Shown here piece after piece: positions 53,872-62,076 of a stretch of DNA of 64,000 nt. The stretch is from Deinococcus yavapaiensis KR-236 (lineage in GTDB: Bacteria; Deinococcota; Deinococci; Deinococcales; Deinococcaceae), in the NCBI RefSeq assembly GCF_003217515.1, contig NZ_QJSX01000004.1, positions 62,001 to 126,000 of the forward strand, written 5' to 3'. Position 1 is the stretch's first letter. Each line of letters starts with the position of its first letter. The position numbers and the translations under genes were made by a program. The notes under the pieces were generated by a model. That model was not told where the DNA came from. It ran no database searches and saw only the letters and a list, made by a program, of their open reading frames with translations.

Positions 53872-55719
53872 TCACATCTCGGACGGGACTTCGATGCCGA
53901 GCCAGCCGAGCGTCTCGACGAGCGCGGCGTGCATGCGTTCGACGAGGGCGAGGCGCGCTTCTCGCAGTCCCTCGGGGCTCGCCATGACGTTCGTGTCGTT
54001 CTTGCCGCCTTCGTCCTTGTGGTTGTACCAACCGTTGAAGGCCGTCGCCAAGTCGAGGGCGTACTGCGCCACGACGTGCGGAGAATGCTGCCGCACCGAC
54101 GCCTCGAGGATCTCGGGGGCGCGAGCGACGACTTTGGCAAGGTCGAGTTCGAGGGTCGTGAGCCGCGCGAAGTCCGCGCGCTGAGAGGAAAGCCCGGCGG
54201 CGCTCGCCCTTTGCACGATCTTCGAGGCACGCACCGCCGCGTATTGGGCGTACGGCGCCGTGTCGCCCGTCAGCGCAAGCGCCTGATCCCAGCGAAAGTC
54301 GATTTGACGCGTCGGTTCGCTCTTGAGCATCGCGAAGCGCAAAGCGCCGATGCCGACCTTGCGGGCGACTTCGTCCGCGTCGCCGAGTTCGCGGTCGCCG
54401 AGGACGGCCTTCGCCCGGGCTTGCGCTTCGGCCAGAACTTCGTCGACGCTCAGAGTGATGCCCTTGCGGCCCGACATCGCCTGCCCTTCGAGAAGCACCG
54501 TGCCGTACGCGAGGTGAAAGGAGCGTTCGCTTTGCTCGTTGGCTTCCGCGACGGCGAGCGACGCTTTCACGATCTTCTGCGGATGGCTTTGACGATCGTC
54601 GATGACGTTGATGACCTCGGTGGCGTGCGCGAAATCACCGCTCGGCTCGCCGTCGGGATGCGACGTGTACAGCATCTCGCCGCTCGGCTGCTCCATGAAC
54701 GCCTTGTACTTGAGTCCCTCGAAGAGGCCGAACTTCCAAAATTGCTGCGCGATGTCCTTGGCCGTGTACGTCGCCGTGCCGTCGCTGCGGACGAGGACGA
54801 GCGTGGGATCTTCGAGGCCGGGAATGAACTCGCTCATGTCCATCACGAAGGCGCCCGCGTACTTTCCCTCGGTGGGATGCGAGCAGTACGGACTCGACTT
54901 CAGCAAGTCCATCGCGCGCTTCAGAAAGCCGCTTCCGACGATGTCGGACTCCCACGTCAACAAGTCGTACTCGGCTCCGAGGGCGAAGCAGGTCTGGAGT
55001 TGCGCTTTCACCATCTCCTCGATCTCGGTTCTCAACTCGCCCGCTTCGAGCTTGTGCATGACGTCGCGAATGCCGGGTTCGAGTTCGGCCTTTCGAGGAT
55101 CGGCGTTGAGCCGCACGTACAGCTCGCCGAGCCAATGGTCGAGGCGCGCCTTCCACGCTGGCTGATTCACGCGCCACGCCTCGAAGGCGTCCTGCCAGCC
55201 GTTCGGGTAGTAGTGATCGCGGGCGAACAAGGACTCGGCGGCTTGCCGACCCGTGTCGTCGATGTAGTTCTGGACTTCCACGCGGTGCCCGGCGGCTTTG
55301 AAGACGCGCGCCATGGAGTCGCCCAAGACGACGTTGCGCAAGTGCCCGACGTGCAACTCCTTGTTGGGGTTCACGGCCGTGTGTTCGACGACGACCTTGC
55401 CGGGCTTGACGTCGACGCGCCCCTCGCCTTGCACGACCGCTTGCACGAAGGCGCCGGGGTCGAGAAAGAAGTTCAGGTACGGCCCGACCGCCTCGGCGCG
55501 GGCGACGCCGAGCGGCAGCACGACGCTCTCGGCGAGCTTCGCGGCGATTTGCGCCGGATTTTGGCGAAGCGCCTTGGCGAGGAGAAAGGCGGCGGGTGTG
55601 CCGTAATCGCCCGGCTTGTCGGGCGGCGTTTCTTGGACGACGGCCTCGATGGTCGCGCCGAGGGCGCGCCCGGCCTCCTCCACGGCGGACTTGAGTGCAG
55701 CTTTGACGTTTACGGTCAT
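53872..55719 (-). CDS. argS: Arginyl-tRNA synthetase
   Basis: A 615-aa class-I synthetase. The HIGH-like motif is HVGH at 123-126 in the context VNPNKELHVGHLRN, and the KMSKS counterpart is MSGRKGITLSVDEVL. The N-terminal Add-1 domain and the C-terminal anticodon-binding domain (ALRFAMLKSEPTRQIDFRW onward) are complete. On the minus strand TAAAAT is followed by 8 bases and ATG 55719, so translation is probably leaderless; an in-frame upstream ATG at 55737 is less likely. Confidence 0.95.
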   Translation of the reverse strand: MTVNVKAALKSAVEEAGRALGATIEAVVQETPPDKPGDYGTPAAFLLAKALRQNPAQIAAKLAESVVLPLGVARAEAVGPYLNFFLDPGAFVQAVVQGEGRVDVKPGKVVVEHTAVNPNKELHVGHLRNVVLGDSMARVFKAAGHRVEVQNYIDDTGRQAAESLFARDHYYPNGWQDAFEAWRVNQPAWKARLDHWLGELYVRLNADPRKAELEPGIRDVMHKLEAGELRTEIEEMVKAQLQTCFALGAEYDLLTWESDIVGSGFLKRAMDLLKSSPYCSHPTEGKYAGAFVMDMSEFIPGLEDPTLVLVRSDGTATYTAKDIAQQFWKFGLFEGLKYKAFMEQPSGEMLYTSHPDGEPSGDFAHATEVINVIDDRQSHPQKIVKASLAVAEANEQSERSFHLAYGTVLLEGQAMSGRKGITLSVDEVLAEAQARAKAVLGDRELGDADEVARKVGIGALRFAMLKSEPTRQIDFRWDQALALTGDTAPYAQYAAVRASKIVQRASAAGLSSQRADFARLTTLELDLAKVVARAPEILEASVRQHSPHVVAQYALDLATAFNGWYNHKDEGGKNDTNVMASPEGLREARLALVERMHAALVETLGWLGIEVPSEM

Positions 55720-55808
55720 GACCGTAGATTTTAGCATTGGCAGAACCCTCAGCGCTTGCTAAAGCGTTCGTCACGAACGCGTCAGAATGGCCTTGCACAG
55801 TGAAAGAT

Positions 55809-56333
55809 ATGAAAAAGGCTTTCGCGTTGGTCGGTTTGAGTGCGGTACTCGCTTCGTGTGGTGGCTTGTCGTCGGGTGGCGACTTGATCATCGACGAGAG
55901 CAGCTTGACGTTGACGAGTCAGTTCACGGTGCAAAACGTGCCGTTCCGTGGCGGAACGTACTCCGGTCCGGTCATTTGTGACGACCGCGCGACGAACTTG
56001 CAGTTGGCGTTCAATTACGCGGGCAGCGTCAACACGGTCGACGCACGCTTGCAAGGCGCGACGACGGGCAGCGTGAGCGGCGCGTTGAACGTCACCAACA
56101 CCACCAACACGGGCTCGCGCGTGACGGTCGACTTCTTCACGAGCCCCGGCTCGGTGCCCTTGTCCGTTCCGAACGACAAGCTCACTGCTCAAGCGATCAT
56201 CGTCAGCCCGATCGTCAATCCCGTCATCATCGGCGGAACGCGCGTTCAAATCGTGGCCCACAGCCCGCTCGGCCAAACGGACACGCTCAACACGAACTAC
56301 CTCCCGGTCGTCGACAACTGCCCGGCGGTCTAA
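55809..56333 (+). CDS. Small lipoprotein of unknown function
   Basis: A 174-aa exported lipoprotein. Signal peptide MKKAFALVGLSAVLASC has a lipobox LASC with Cys17. The mature part is Ser/Thr/Asn/Val-rich and beta-like (ESSLTLTSQFTVQNVPFRGG, GTRVQIVAHSPLG), without a known domain. It lies divergently from argS; GCGTTCG-TCA-CGAACGC at 55764-55780 in the shared upstream region is an inverted repeat. Three Cys residues occur in all, so one disulfide (Cys near residue 57 and near 171) is possible. Confidence 0.75.
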   Translation: MKKAFALVGLSAVLASCGGLSSGGDLIIDESSLTLTSQFTVQNVPFRGGTYSGPVICDDRATNLQLAFNYAGSVNTVDARLQGATTGSVSGALNVTNTTNTGSRVTVDFFTSPGSVPLSVPNDKLTAQAIIVSPIVNPVIIGGTRVQIVAHSPLGQTDTLNTNYLPVVDNCPAV

Positions 56334-56341
56334 ACGTCCTG

Positions 56342-56387
56342 AGCACGAGGAAGGAGGCCGGGTTCGCCCGGCCTCCTTCCTCGTGCT
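56342..56387. terminator. Bidirectional terminator
   Basis: A 20-bp stem from AGCACGAGGAAGG to its complement CCTTCCTCGTGCT with a TTCG loop lies between convergent genes; TTTC follows on the plus strand. Confidence 0.85.
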
Positions 56388-56388
56388 T

Positions 56389-57054
56389 TCAGCGAGCGAC
56401 CGCGTACGGGCGCGCCAATCGATGCTCCATGCGGCGAAACACCCACGCGGCGGCGTTCGACAAAACGAAGTAGATCACGCCGACGGCGAAGTACATCGGG
56501 ACGGGCTGGTAGTTGCTGCTGACGATGCCGCGCGTGGTGAGCAGCAGTTCCGTGACGGTGATGACGGAGGCGAGGCTGGAGTCCTTGAGAAGGCCGATGA
56601 ATTGGTTGCCGAGGCCGGGCACGGCGATCCTGGCGGCTTGCGGCACGAGAACGAGCCGCAAGACTTGCGTGGGCTTGAGGCCCAGGGCGCTCGCCGCTTC
56701 CGCTTGTCCGCGCGGTACGCTCAGCAAGGCGGCGCGAATGACTTCGGCGGCGTACGCGCCCGCGAACAGGCTCAGGCCGATCACCGCCGTCTGAAAGGGC
56801 GGCAAGGTGACCTTGGTGAGTTGCGGCAAGGCGAAGAACAAGAAGAAGAGCTGCACCAAGAGGGGCGTGCCGCGAAAGATCTCGATGTAAATGCCCGCGA
56901 GCAGACGAAGCGGCCCCAGCCTCGACAATCGGCCGAGGGCGGCGACGAGGCCGAGGCCGAGGCCGAAGACGGACGCGAGCACGGTGAGGCCGAGCGTGAC
57001 GCGCGTGCCTTGCCACAAGGCGTTGAGAACGTCGGGCGTGAAAACGTCGAGCAT
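56389..57054 (-). CDS. Polar amino-acid ABC transporter permease
   Basis: A 221-aa membrane protein of the HisM/GlnP type. It has about five transmembrane segments, the N-terminal LWQGTRVTLGLTVLASVFGL and the EAA-like coupling loop QAEAASALGLKPTQVLRLVLVPQA. It should form the channel of an amino-acid importer together with the binding protein encoded 81 bases upstream. No ATPase gene follows; the operon ends at a terminator 2 bases beyond the stop. Confidence 0.92.
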   Translation of the reverse strand: MLDVFTPDVLNALWQGTRVTLGLTVLASVFGLGLGLVAALGRLSRLGPLRLLAGIYIEIFRGTPLLVQLFFLFFALPQLTKVTLPPFQTAVIGLSLFAGAYAAEVIRAALLSVPRGQAEAASALGLKPTQVLRLVLVPQAARIAVPGLGNQFIGLLKDSSLASVITVTELLLTTRGIVSSNYQPVPMYFAVGVIYFVLSNAAAWVFRRMEHRLARPYAVAR

Positions 57055-57135
57055 GACAGCGGACCTCCGATAGAGCGAACCGTCGGCCCGAGCGTGAAGG
57101 CGCGGGCCGACGGCGAAGGCGGAACTCCGAGGCGG

Positions 57136-57924
57136 TCAGCGATCAGCGGTTGGACGCGTGATGTCGCTTCCGATCCACTTCACGGAAATGCGGCGCAGCG
57201 TGCCGTCCTGCCGCATGCCTCCCAAGGCGCGCTCGACGGCCGCCTTGAGTTGCGGGTTGTTCTTGCCGAGCGTGATGTAGGGATTGTCCTCGGCGAGGAC
57301 CTTTCCGGCCGCCTTGAGCTTCTGGCCGTTCTTGATGGCGATCGAACCGACGGAGCGCGTCGTGATCATGCCCGCCGCGCGACCCGACGAAAGCGCCAGG
57401 AAAATCTCCTGCTCGCCGCTGTACGTGACGATGTTCGGGTACTTCTGGTCACGCAGGTACTTCTCGAAGACCGTACCGAGGGCGACGGCGACCGATCCTC
57501 CGTTCAATCCCGAGAGGGTCGTCGCGGTCGAGTTGCTCGGCACGAACAGTTGGAAGCCGTCGTAGTAGTACGGCGTCTTGAGAAAGTCGATGGCGCGCTC
57601 GCGCTCGGGAGTCTTGGACTGCGAAGCGACGGCGAGGTCGAATTGGCCGGCTTGAAGCCCCGCGATGATCGACGAGAACTCGGCCTTGATGATCGTGGCC
57701 TTCACGCCGAGTCGACGCGCGATTTCGCGGGCGACGTCAACGTCGAAGCCTTGCAAGGTGTTGTTCGGGCCGGGCTGCGAGAACGGCGGGTACTCGCCGC
57801 TCATAACGATGCGAAGCTCGCCACGTTGACGAACTTGGGGCAGATCGGCGAAGGCGACGCTCGACGCGGCGAGCAAGGCAGTCGAACTCAACACGGCGAG
57901 ACGTTTGAGCGATGACGAATTCAT
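57136..57924 (-). CDS. Amino-acid ABC transporter substrate-binding protein
   Basis: A 262-aa periplasmic binding protein (SBP family 3). The signal peptide (1-26) ends at SVAFA. GELRIVMSGEYPPFSQPG and LQGFDVDVAREIARRLGV are the family hallmarks, and DLAVASQSKTPERERAIDFLKTPYY forms the hinge region. Ligands of this group are polar amino acids such as Arg, Gln or His. Context next to a RocB-like gene hints at arginine or ornithine, but this is not shown by sequence. GGAGG stands ahead of ATG. Confidence 0.92.
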   Translation of the reverse strand: MNSSSLKRLAVLSSTALLAASSVAFADLPQVRQRGELRIVMSGEYPPFSQPGPNNTLQGFDVDVAREIARRLGVKATIIKAEFSSIIAGLQAGQFDLAVASQSKTPERERAIDFLKTPYYYDGFQLFVPSNSTATTLSGLNGGSVAVALGTVFEKYLRDQKYPNIVTYSGEQEIFLALSSGRAAGMITTRSVGSIAIKNGQKLKAAGKVLAEDNPYITLGKNNPQLKAAVERALGGMRQDGTLRRISVKWIGSDITRPTADR

Positions 57925-57979
57925 TCGGACCTCCGAGGTCGTACGTACGAGAGTGAGGAGCAGTGAATGTCCTGCCCGG

Positions 57980-58009
57980 AAGGTACCGTACCTGGCTCGA
58001 GAGTCCCAA
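57980..58009 (-). promoter_or_regulatory. Promoter and palindrome of the ABC transporter genes
   Basis: On the minus strand TTGGGA (58004-58009), 18 bases and TACCTT (57980-57985) lie upstream of the binding-protein gene. AGGTAC-C-GTACCT (57981-57993) is a palindrome that overlaps the -10 box and could be an operator. Confidence 0.5.
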
Positions 58010-58018
58010 TAGCGTTTC

Positions 58019-59704
58019 TTAAGACGGTTCGCCCGTCAGCATTTCCTCGCACAACGCCGCGAGGAGGGCCGGGAGGGTCTCGAAAGCGTAGCGAACGTGG
58101 GCGCGTTCGGTTCGTTGGTGGTAGTCACGACCCCAAGGCCCCGCGTTCACGCTGGGAAGGGCGCACTCGGCGAGCCGATCGTAGTCGAAGGTGAGGCGGC
58201 TGCCGTAGGCGGGCGAGTTGGCGTTCACGGCGCTCACGTCCTCGGCGTCGGGTCGGCCGGCGAGAAAGCTCATGTCGGACACGCCGGTGAAGAAGTTTCG
58301 CACGGTCAAGCTCTCGCCGGTTTCATGGGCGAGGCGCGCCGTGACCTTCTCGACGGCGCGGCGCAGGCGAAGCGCTTTCGGCGCGTCCCCGAGAAGCGCC
58401 GCCGGGTAGTACAGCGACGCGAAGGTCACGACGGCGGCGGGACCGCGCACGTCGGCGAGGCGCACGGCGGCCTCGGTGAGCAGGCGCGAGACGCGCGGCG
58501 TGTCGAGGGAAGAGTCGCCCGCGAGGCGGACGGCGAGCGCGTCGAGGTCGGCGCCCTTTCCCGCGCGGTCGACGAGGGCGCGCAGTTCGGCGTACGTCAA
58601 GACCCGCGGCGCGTGATCGAACGTCGCCGGGGGCGTCGCGGCAAAACGAGCGTGCCGCTCGGCGCGTTCGCGCGTCACGTCCAGGGCGCATCGCAAGGCT
58701 TGTCGAGCGCCGTCGGTGAATGCTCGGAGGACGTCGGTGACACCCCATTGACGCGTCAAGATGTTGAAGGCGCACCAAACGGTGTCGGGCGTCGTGACGT
58801 CGTATCGGTCCTTGGAGTCAGCAAGTTGCAGCAGCACCGGAGGCGTGCCAGGCTCGCCGGGCAGTCCGGGGTCGGCGAAGTCGGGGTTGTTCTCGACGAG
58901 ACGGACGAGTTCGGACGCCATGAGCGACGCGCTGAGTCCGTCGAAGGGCGTTCCGGCGTGCGTGGGCCGCCCGACGAGCAGGACGCTCGGCAAGAGCTTG
59001 CCGACCGAACCGAGGAACACCGAGCGTCCGAGCGCGCCGCTTCCGAGGTCGGTTTCCGCGTCGAGGTTCACGGCGCCGACGAAGTCGAGGTCGTGCCGAG
59101 CGGAGATCGTCGGCAGAAGCGGCGCGGCCGTACGCATGCCGTGCGAGGCGTCCTCCTCGTCGGGCACGGCGACGAAGAGCAAGTTGCCTTCGCGGTCCTC
59201 GTGCCGCGAGAACGCTTCGAGGACGGCGAGGCCCGCGCCGAGGCCGCCTTTCATGTCGAGCAGGCCCCGCCCCGGCAAGAATTCGCCGCTCGCGAGGTCC
59301 GTGAAGGCGAGGCGGTCGGCGGCGCTCGATCCGCGGGCGCGCAAGTCTTCGACGAGGCGAGGCGCGAGGCGCTCGGGACGGCCGGCGTCGTCGGCGAGCG
59401 GTCCGTAGTTCTCCACGCCGACAACGTCGTAGTGCCCGGTGAGGAGGACCGTGCGCTCACCTCGGCCGCGCACGAGGGCGAACACGACGAAGCGTTCTCG
59501 CGCGTCGTCCTTCGTGCGCTCCAGCCACACGTCGTCGGGACGGTCGGCGAAGTACGCGAGGCTTCGCAAGCGACTCGCGAGCCACGGACCGAAGGCCGCT
59601 TCGTCCGGCGAACTCGTCACGCTGGGCTTGCCAACGAGTTCGAGCGTCCAAGTGCGGGCGAGCGTGGAAAGAACGTGGGGCAGCGTCGTCGAAGAAAGCG
59701 TCAT
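58019..59704 (-). CDS. M20-family metallohydrolase, RocB-like
   Basis: A 561-aa zinc peptidase-fold protein like the arginine-utilisation protein RocB of Bacillus. Zinc ligands are suggested by LLTGHYDVVGVE (His, Asp), RGLLDMKGGLG (Asp), AVPDEEDAS (Glu, catalytic Glu) and a C-terminal His in WGRDYHQRTERAHV. Length fits RocB (about 566 aa). The biochemical role of RocB is not settled. ATG 59704 is preferred with GAGGT upstream; GTG 59737 is an alternative. The amino-acid transporter genes lie downstream. Confidence 0.82.
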   Translation of the reverse strand: MTLSSTTLPHVLSTLARTWTLELVGKPSVTSSPDEAAFGPWLASRLRSLAYFADRPDDVWLERTKDDARERFVVFALVRGRGERTVLLTGHYDVVGVENYGPLADDAGRPERLAPRLVEDLRARGSSAADRLAFTDLASGEFLPGRGLLDMKGGLGAGLAVLEAFSRHEDREGNLLFVAVPDEEDASHGMRTAAPLLPTISARHDLDFVGAVNLDAETDLGSGALGRSVFLGSVGKLLPSVLLVGRPTHAGTPFDGLSASLMASELVRLVENNPDFADPGLPGEPGTPPVLLQLADSKDRYDVTTPDTVWCAFNILTRQWGVTDVLRAFTDGARQALRCALDVTRERAERHARFAATPPATFDHAPRVLTYAELRALVDRAGKGADLDALAVRLAGDSSLDTPRVSRLLTEAAVRLADVRGPAAVVTFASLYYPAALLGDAPKALRLRRAVEKVTARLAHETGESLTVRNFFTGVSDMSFLAGRPDAEDVSAVNANSPAYGSRLTFDYDRLAECALPSVNAGPWGRDYHQRTERAHVRYAFETLPALLAALCEEMLTGEPS

Positions 59705-59719
59705 GAAAGCACCTCGCAC

Positions 59720-59740
59720 ATCGTGAAGATGCTTCACGAT
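59720..59740. promoter_or_regulatory. Perfect inverted repeat ahead of the RocB-like gene
   Basis: ATCGTGAAG-ATG-CTTCACGAT has 9-bp arms and lies 16 bases before the ATG, just downstream of TACCCT (59746-59751, minus). It covers the expected transcription start and is a good operator candidate. Confidence 0.5.
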
Positions 59741-59810
59741 TTCTTAGGGTAACGCTTAATCCGTCCTCGATGTTGAGCGCCGCTGAATCGACTTGCGCCG
59801 CTTGGGCATG

Positions 59811-60713
59811 TCATCTCCAGTCGAGCGCCTCGACGTACGACAATACCCACTTCATCGCGCGACTCGTCGGGCGCGTCACGGTGGAGTGATCCTCCGTCCA
59901 CGACGTCAACGTCTCGATGCCGTCGCGCGATCCGTCGAGGCGCACGTTGTTCGTGGTGTCGAAGGGCAAGTTGGCGGGCAAGTTCCGCGGATCGTCCGAG
60001 GTGCCGCCCGGCACGACTCGTTGACTTTGCACTTCGAGGTTCAAGGCGACGTTCGGAAAGGCGATGTCCTTGACACGGTACGCCTTTCGTCGAATGTACG
60101 TCACGTCGCACGCCCGCGAGGGATCGAACGCCCACGGCGACCCGCCGCGTTCGCGGTACAGCGTTTCGAACGCGGGTCGGTTGTCGAGATCCCACAGGGC
60201 GCAGATGGCGTCGAGGTCGATCATGAGCGCGATCGGCGTATACGGATACAGCTTTGCGAGCGTGTGCGTCCAGTTCGCGCCGTGCGAGTGCGCCAGCAGC
60301 ACGATGCGCGTGGGATTGGCCTTGCCACGCACGAACTCGTCGCTCACCCGCCGAAAGTCCGCCTCGAGCTTCAAGAAGCCCGCCTCGTCCTTGTTGGAGA
60401 TGCCCGAGCGGTGCGTTTCGAACAAGTTCGACGAGTAGCCGTACGTCTCGACCTTGAAGCTCTTGGCGCGAAAGGCGTTCGCGATCGCGGCCACGGTGCC
60501 GCGCGGCGTGAGGTAGTCCCAGTTGTCTTGAGGCGCGGTCGTGCAAAAAGCCGAGCAGCGGCCCGCCACCGAGAAGATCACGACGTCCGGCGTGCCCTCG
60601 GGGCGAAGCGTGAGGTCGCCCGTGTACGGCGTCTCGCCGCCGCCGTAGGAAGCGGGGCGTGGCGCGCACGCGGCGAGCAGGAAAAGACAGGCGAAGACGA
60701 CGAGTCGGCTCAC
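59811..60713 (-). CDS. Lipoprotein alpha/beta hydrolase of unknown function
   Basis: A 300-aa exported lipoprotein. The signal peptide ends in a lipobox LAAC (Cys16). A lipase-like elbow AHSHGANWTHTLAKL with Ser follows RIVLL, and DLDAICALW after it may supply the acid. Two Cys in GRCSAFCTT could form a disulfide. On the minus strand TAAAAT is 6 bases ahead of the GTG start, so translation is leaderless. It may be an esterase or lipase; the substrate is unknown. Confidence 0.78.
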   Translation of the reverse strand: MSRLVVFACLFLLAACAPRPASYGGGETPYTGDLTLRPEGTPDVVIFSVAGRCSAFCTTAPQDNWDYLTPRGTVAAIANAFRAKSFKVETYGYSSNLFETHRSGISNKDEAGFLKLEADFRRVSDEFVRGKANPTRIVLLAHSHGANWTHTLAKLYPYTPIALMIDLDAICALWDLDNRPAFETLYRERGGSPWAFDPSRACDVTYIRRKAYRVKDIAFPNVALNLEVQSQRVVPGGTSDDPRNLPANLPFDTTNNVRLDGSRDGIETLTSWTEDHSTVTRPTSRAMKWVLSYVEALDWR

Positions 60714-60718
60714 CTGAG

Positions 60719-60764
60719 TATTTTATGAAGATAATTCGCCGCCGGGATGAGCATCGTCTACAAT
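60719..60764. promoter_or_regulatory. Divergent leaderless promoters
   Basis: TAAAAT on the minus strand (60719-60724) serves the lipoprotein gene, and TACAAT (60759-60764) on the plus strand serves the tRNA nucleotidyltransferase gene, whose GTG lies 7 bases downstream. The whole gap is 58 bases. Confidence 0.65.
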
Positions 60765-60771
60765 CCAGCAC

Positions 60772-62058
60772 GTGCTCTTCTTTCGACCGCGCCTGCCCGC
60801 GTTTCCGGCGAACAGCCTGCTCGTCGGCGGTGCGGCGCGCGACGTGCTGAGGCGCGTGAAGCCGAAAGACTTCGATTGGCTGGCGCGCGACCCCGAGGCG
60901 GCGGCGCGGGAAGTGGCCGCCCGCCTCGGCGGCAGCGCGTTCGAAATCGACGAGGAGCGCGGCTACTGGCGCGCAGTCGGGCGCGGCGAGCAGCACGACT
61001 TCGTGCCGCTGCCGCACGCCGTGGAGGCGGACCTCGCGCGTCGCGACTTCACCGTCAACGCCCTCGCCATGCGCGAGGACGGCCAAGTGATCGATCCGCT
61101 CGGGGGACGAGCGGACCTGAAACGCCGAACGCTGCGTATGGTGAGCGAGGCGAATCTCGTCGACGATCCTTTGCGCCTCCTGCGAGCGGCGCGGTTGTCG
61201 GTCACGCTGGGATTCTCCATCGAGGCGTCGACGCGTGAGACCGTCGCGCGCCTCGCGCGATCGAACTTGCCCCTTCCCGCCTTCGAGCGCGTCCGCGACG
61301 AGTTGAGCGCCCTCCTCGGTCACGACCGGGCCGCCGACGGCGTGGAGTTGCTCGAAGATCTCGGCTTGCTGCAGTTGTATCTGCCGGAACTGCGCGAAGG
61401 AATCGGCGTGACGCAAGGCGGCTTTCATCATCTCGACGTGTTTCGACACGGGGTCGAGGCGCTTCATCAGCTCATCGCTCGTTTCGAGGACGCGAGCCTC
61501 ACGCTGCGGCTCGCCACGCTGCTGCACGACGTGGGCAAACCCCGGGCGCTGGAGCGAGACTCGGGCACCGGACGGCCGAGCTTTCACGCCCATGACCGTG
61601 TCGGCGCGGAGATCACGCGCGACGTCCTCACGCGCCTGAAGTTCCCGCTCGACGTCGTCGAACGCGCGGCGGCCCTCGTGAAGGCGCACATGCTGCCCTT
61701 GCCGAGCTCGCCACGAGAAGCGCGGCGCTTCGTGCATCGACGCCGCGCCCTTCTTCCCGACCTTCTACGCCTCATGCTCGCCGACCGCGAGGCGGCGCGC
61801 GGACCCGACTCCACGCCCGCCACGCGCTTCGCGTACCAAGCGGCCATGAGCCTGGTCCTTGAAGCGCTCGAAGAGCAACCGGCCGCGCCGTCTCCCCTGC
61901 TGCGCGGCGCCGACATCATGGCCTTGCTCGGCGTCGATCCCGGCCCGATCGTCGGGGAAGCCTTGCGGGCCGTGGAGGAAGCGCGAGCGGTCGGGGACGT
62001 GAAGACGCCCGAAGACGCCGCCGAGTTCGTCACATCTCACTTTCTGAGGCGCGTGTGA
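60772..62058 (+). CDS. tRNA nucleotidyltransferase (CCA- or CC-adding) with HD domain
   Basis: A 428-aa class-II nucleotidyltransferase that builds or repairs tRNA 3' ends. Motifs: LLVGGAARD, DFD as the metal-binding pair, RRDFTVNALA, and DDPLRLLRAARLS. An HD phosphohydrolase domain in the C-terminal half has HHLDVFRHG, LLHDVGKPRAL and FHAHDRVGAE. Deinococcus radiodurans is reported to split the job between CC- and A-adding enzymes, so which activity this has cannot be stated. The GTG start is leaderless behind TACAAT. Confidence 0.9.
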   Translation: MLFFRPRLPAFPANSLLVGGAARDVLRRVKPKDFDWLARDPEAAAREVAARLGGSAFEIDEERGYWRAVGRGEQHDFVPLPHAVEADLARRDFTVNALAMREDGQVIDPLGGRADLKRRTLRMVSEANLVDDPLRLLRAARLSVTLGFSIEASTRETVARLARSNLPLPAFERVRDELSALLGHDRAADGVELLEDLGLLQLYLPELREGIGVTQGGFHHLDVFRHGVEALHQLIARFEDASLTLRLATLLHDVGKPRALERDSGTGRPSFHAHDRVGAEITRDVLTRLKFPLDVVERAAALVKAHMLPLPSSPREARRFVHRRRALLPDLLRLMLADREAARGPDSTPATRFAYQAAMSLVLEALEEQPAAPSPLLRGADIMALLGVDPGPIVGEALRAVEEARAVGDVKTPEDAAEFVTSHFLRRV

Positions 62059-62076
62059 TCGCGGTAGCATGCCCGC

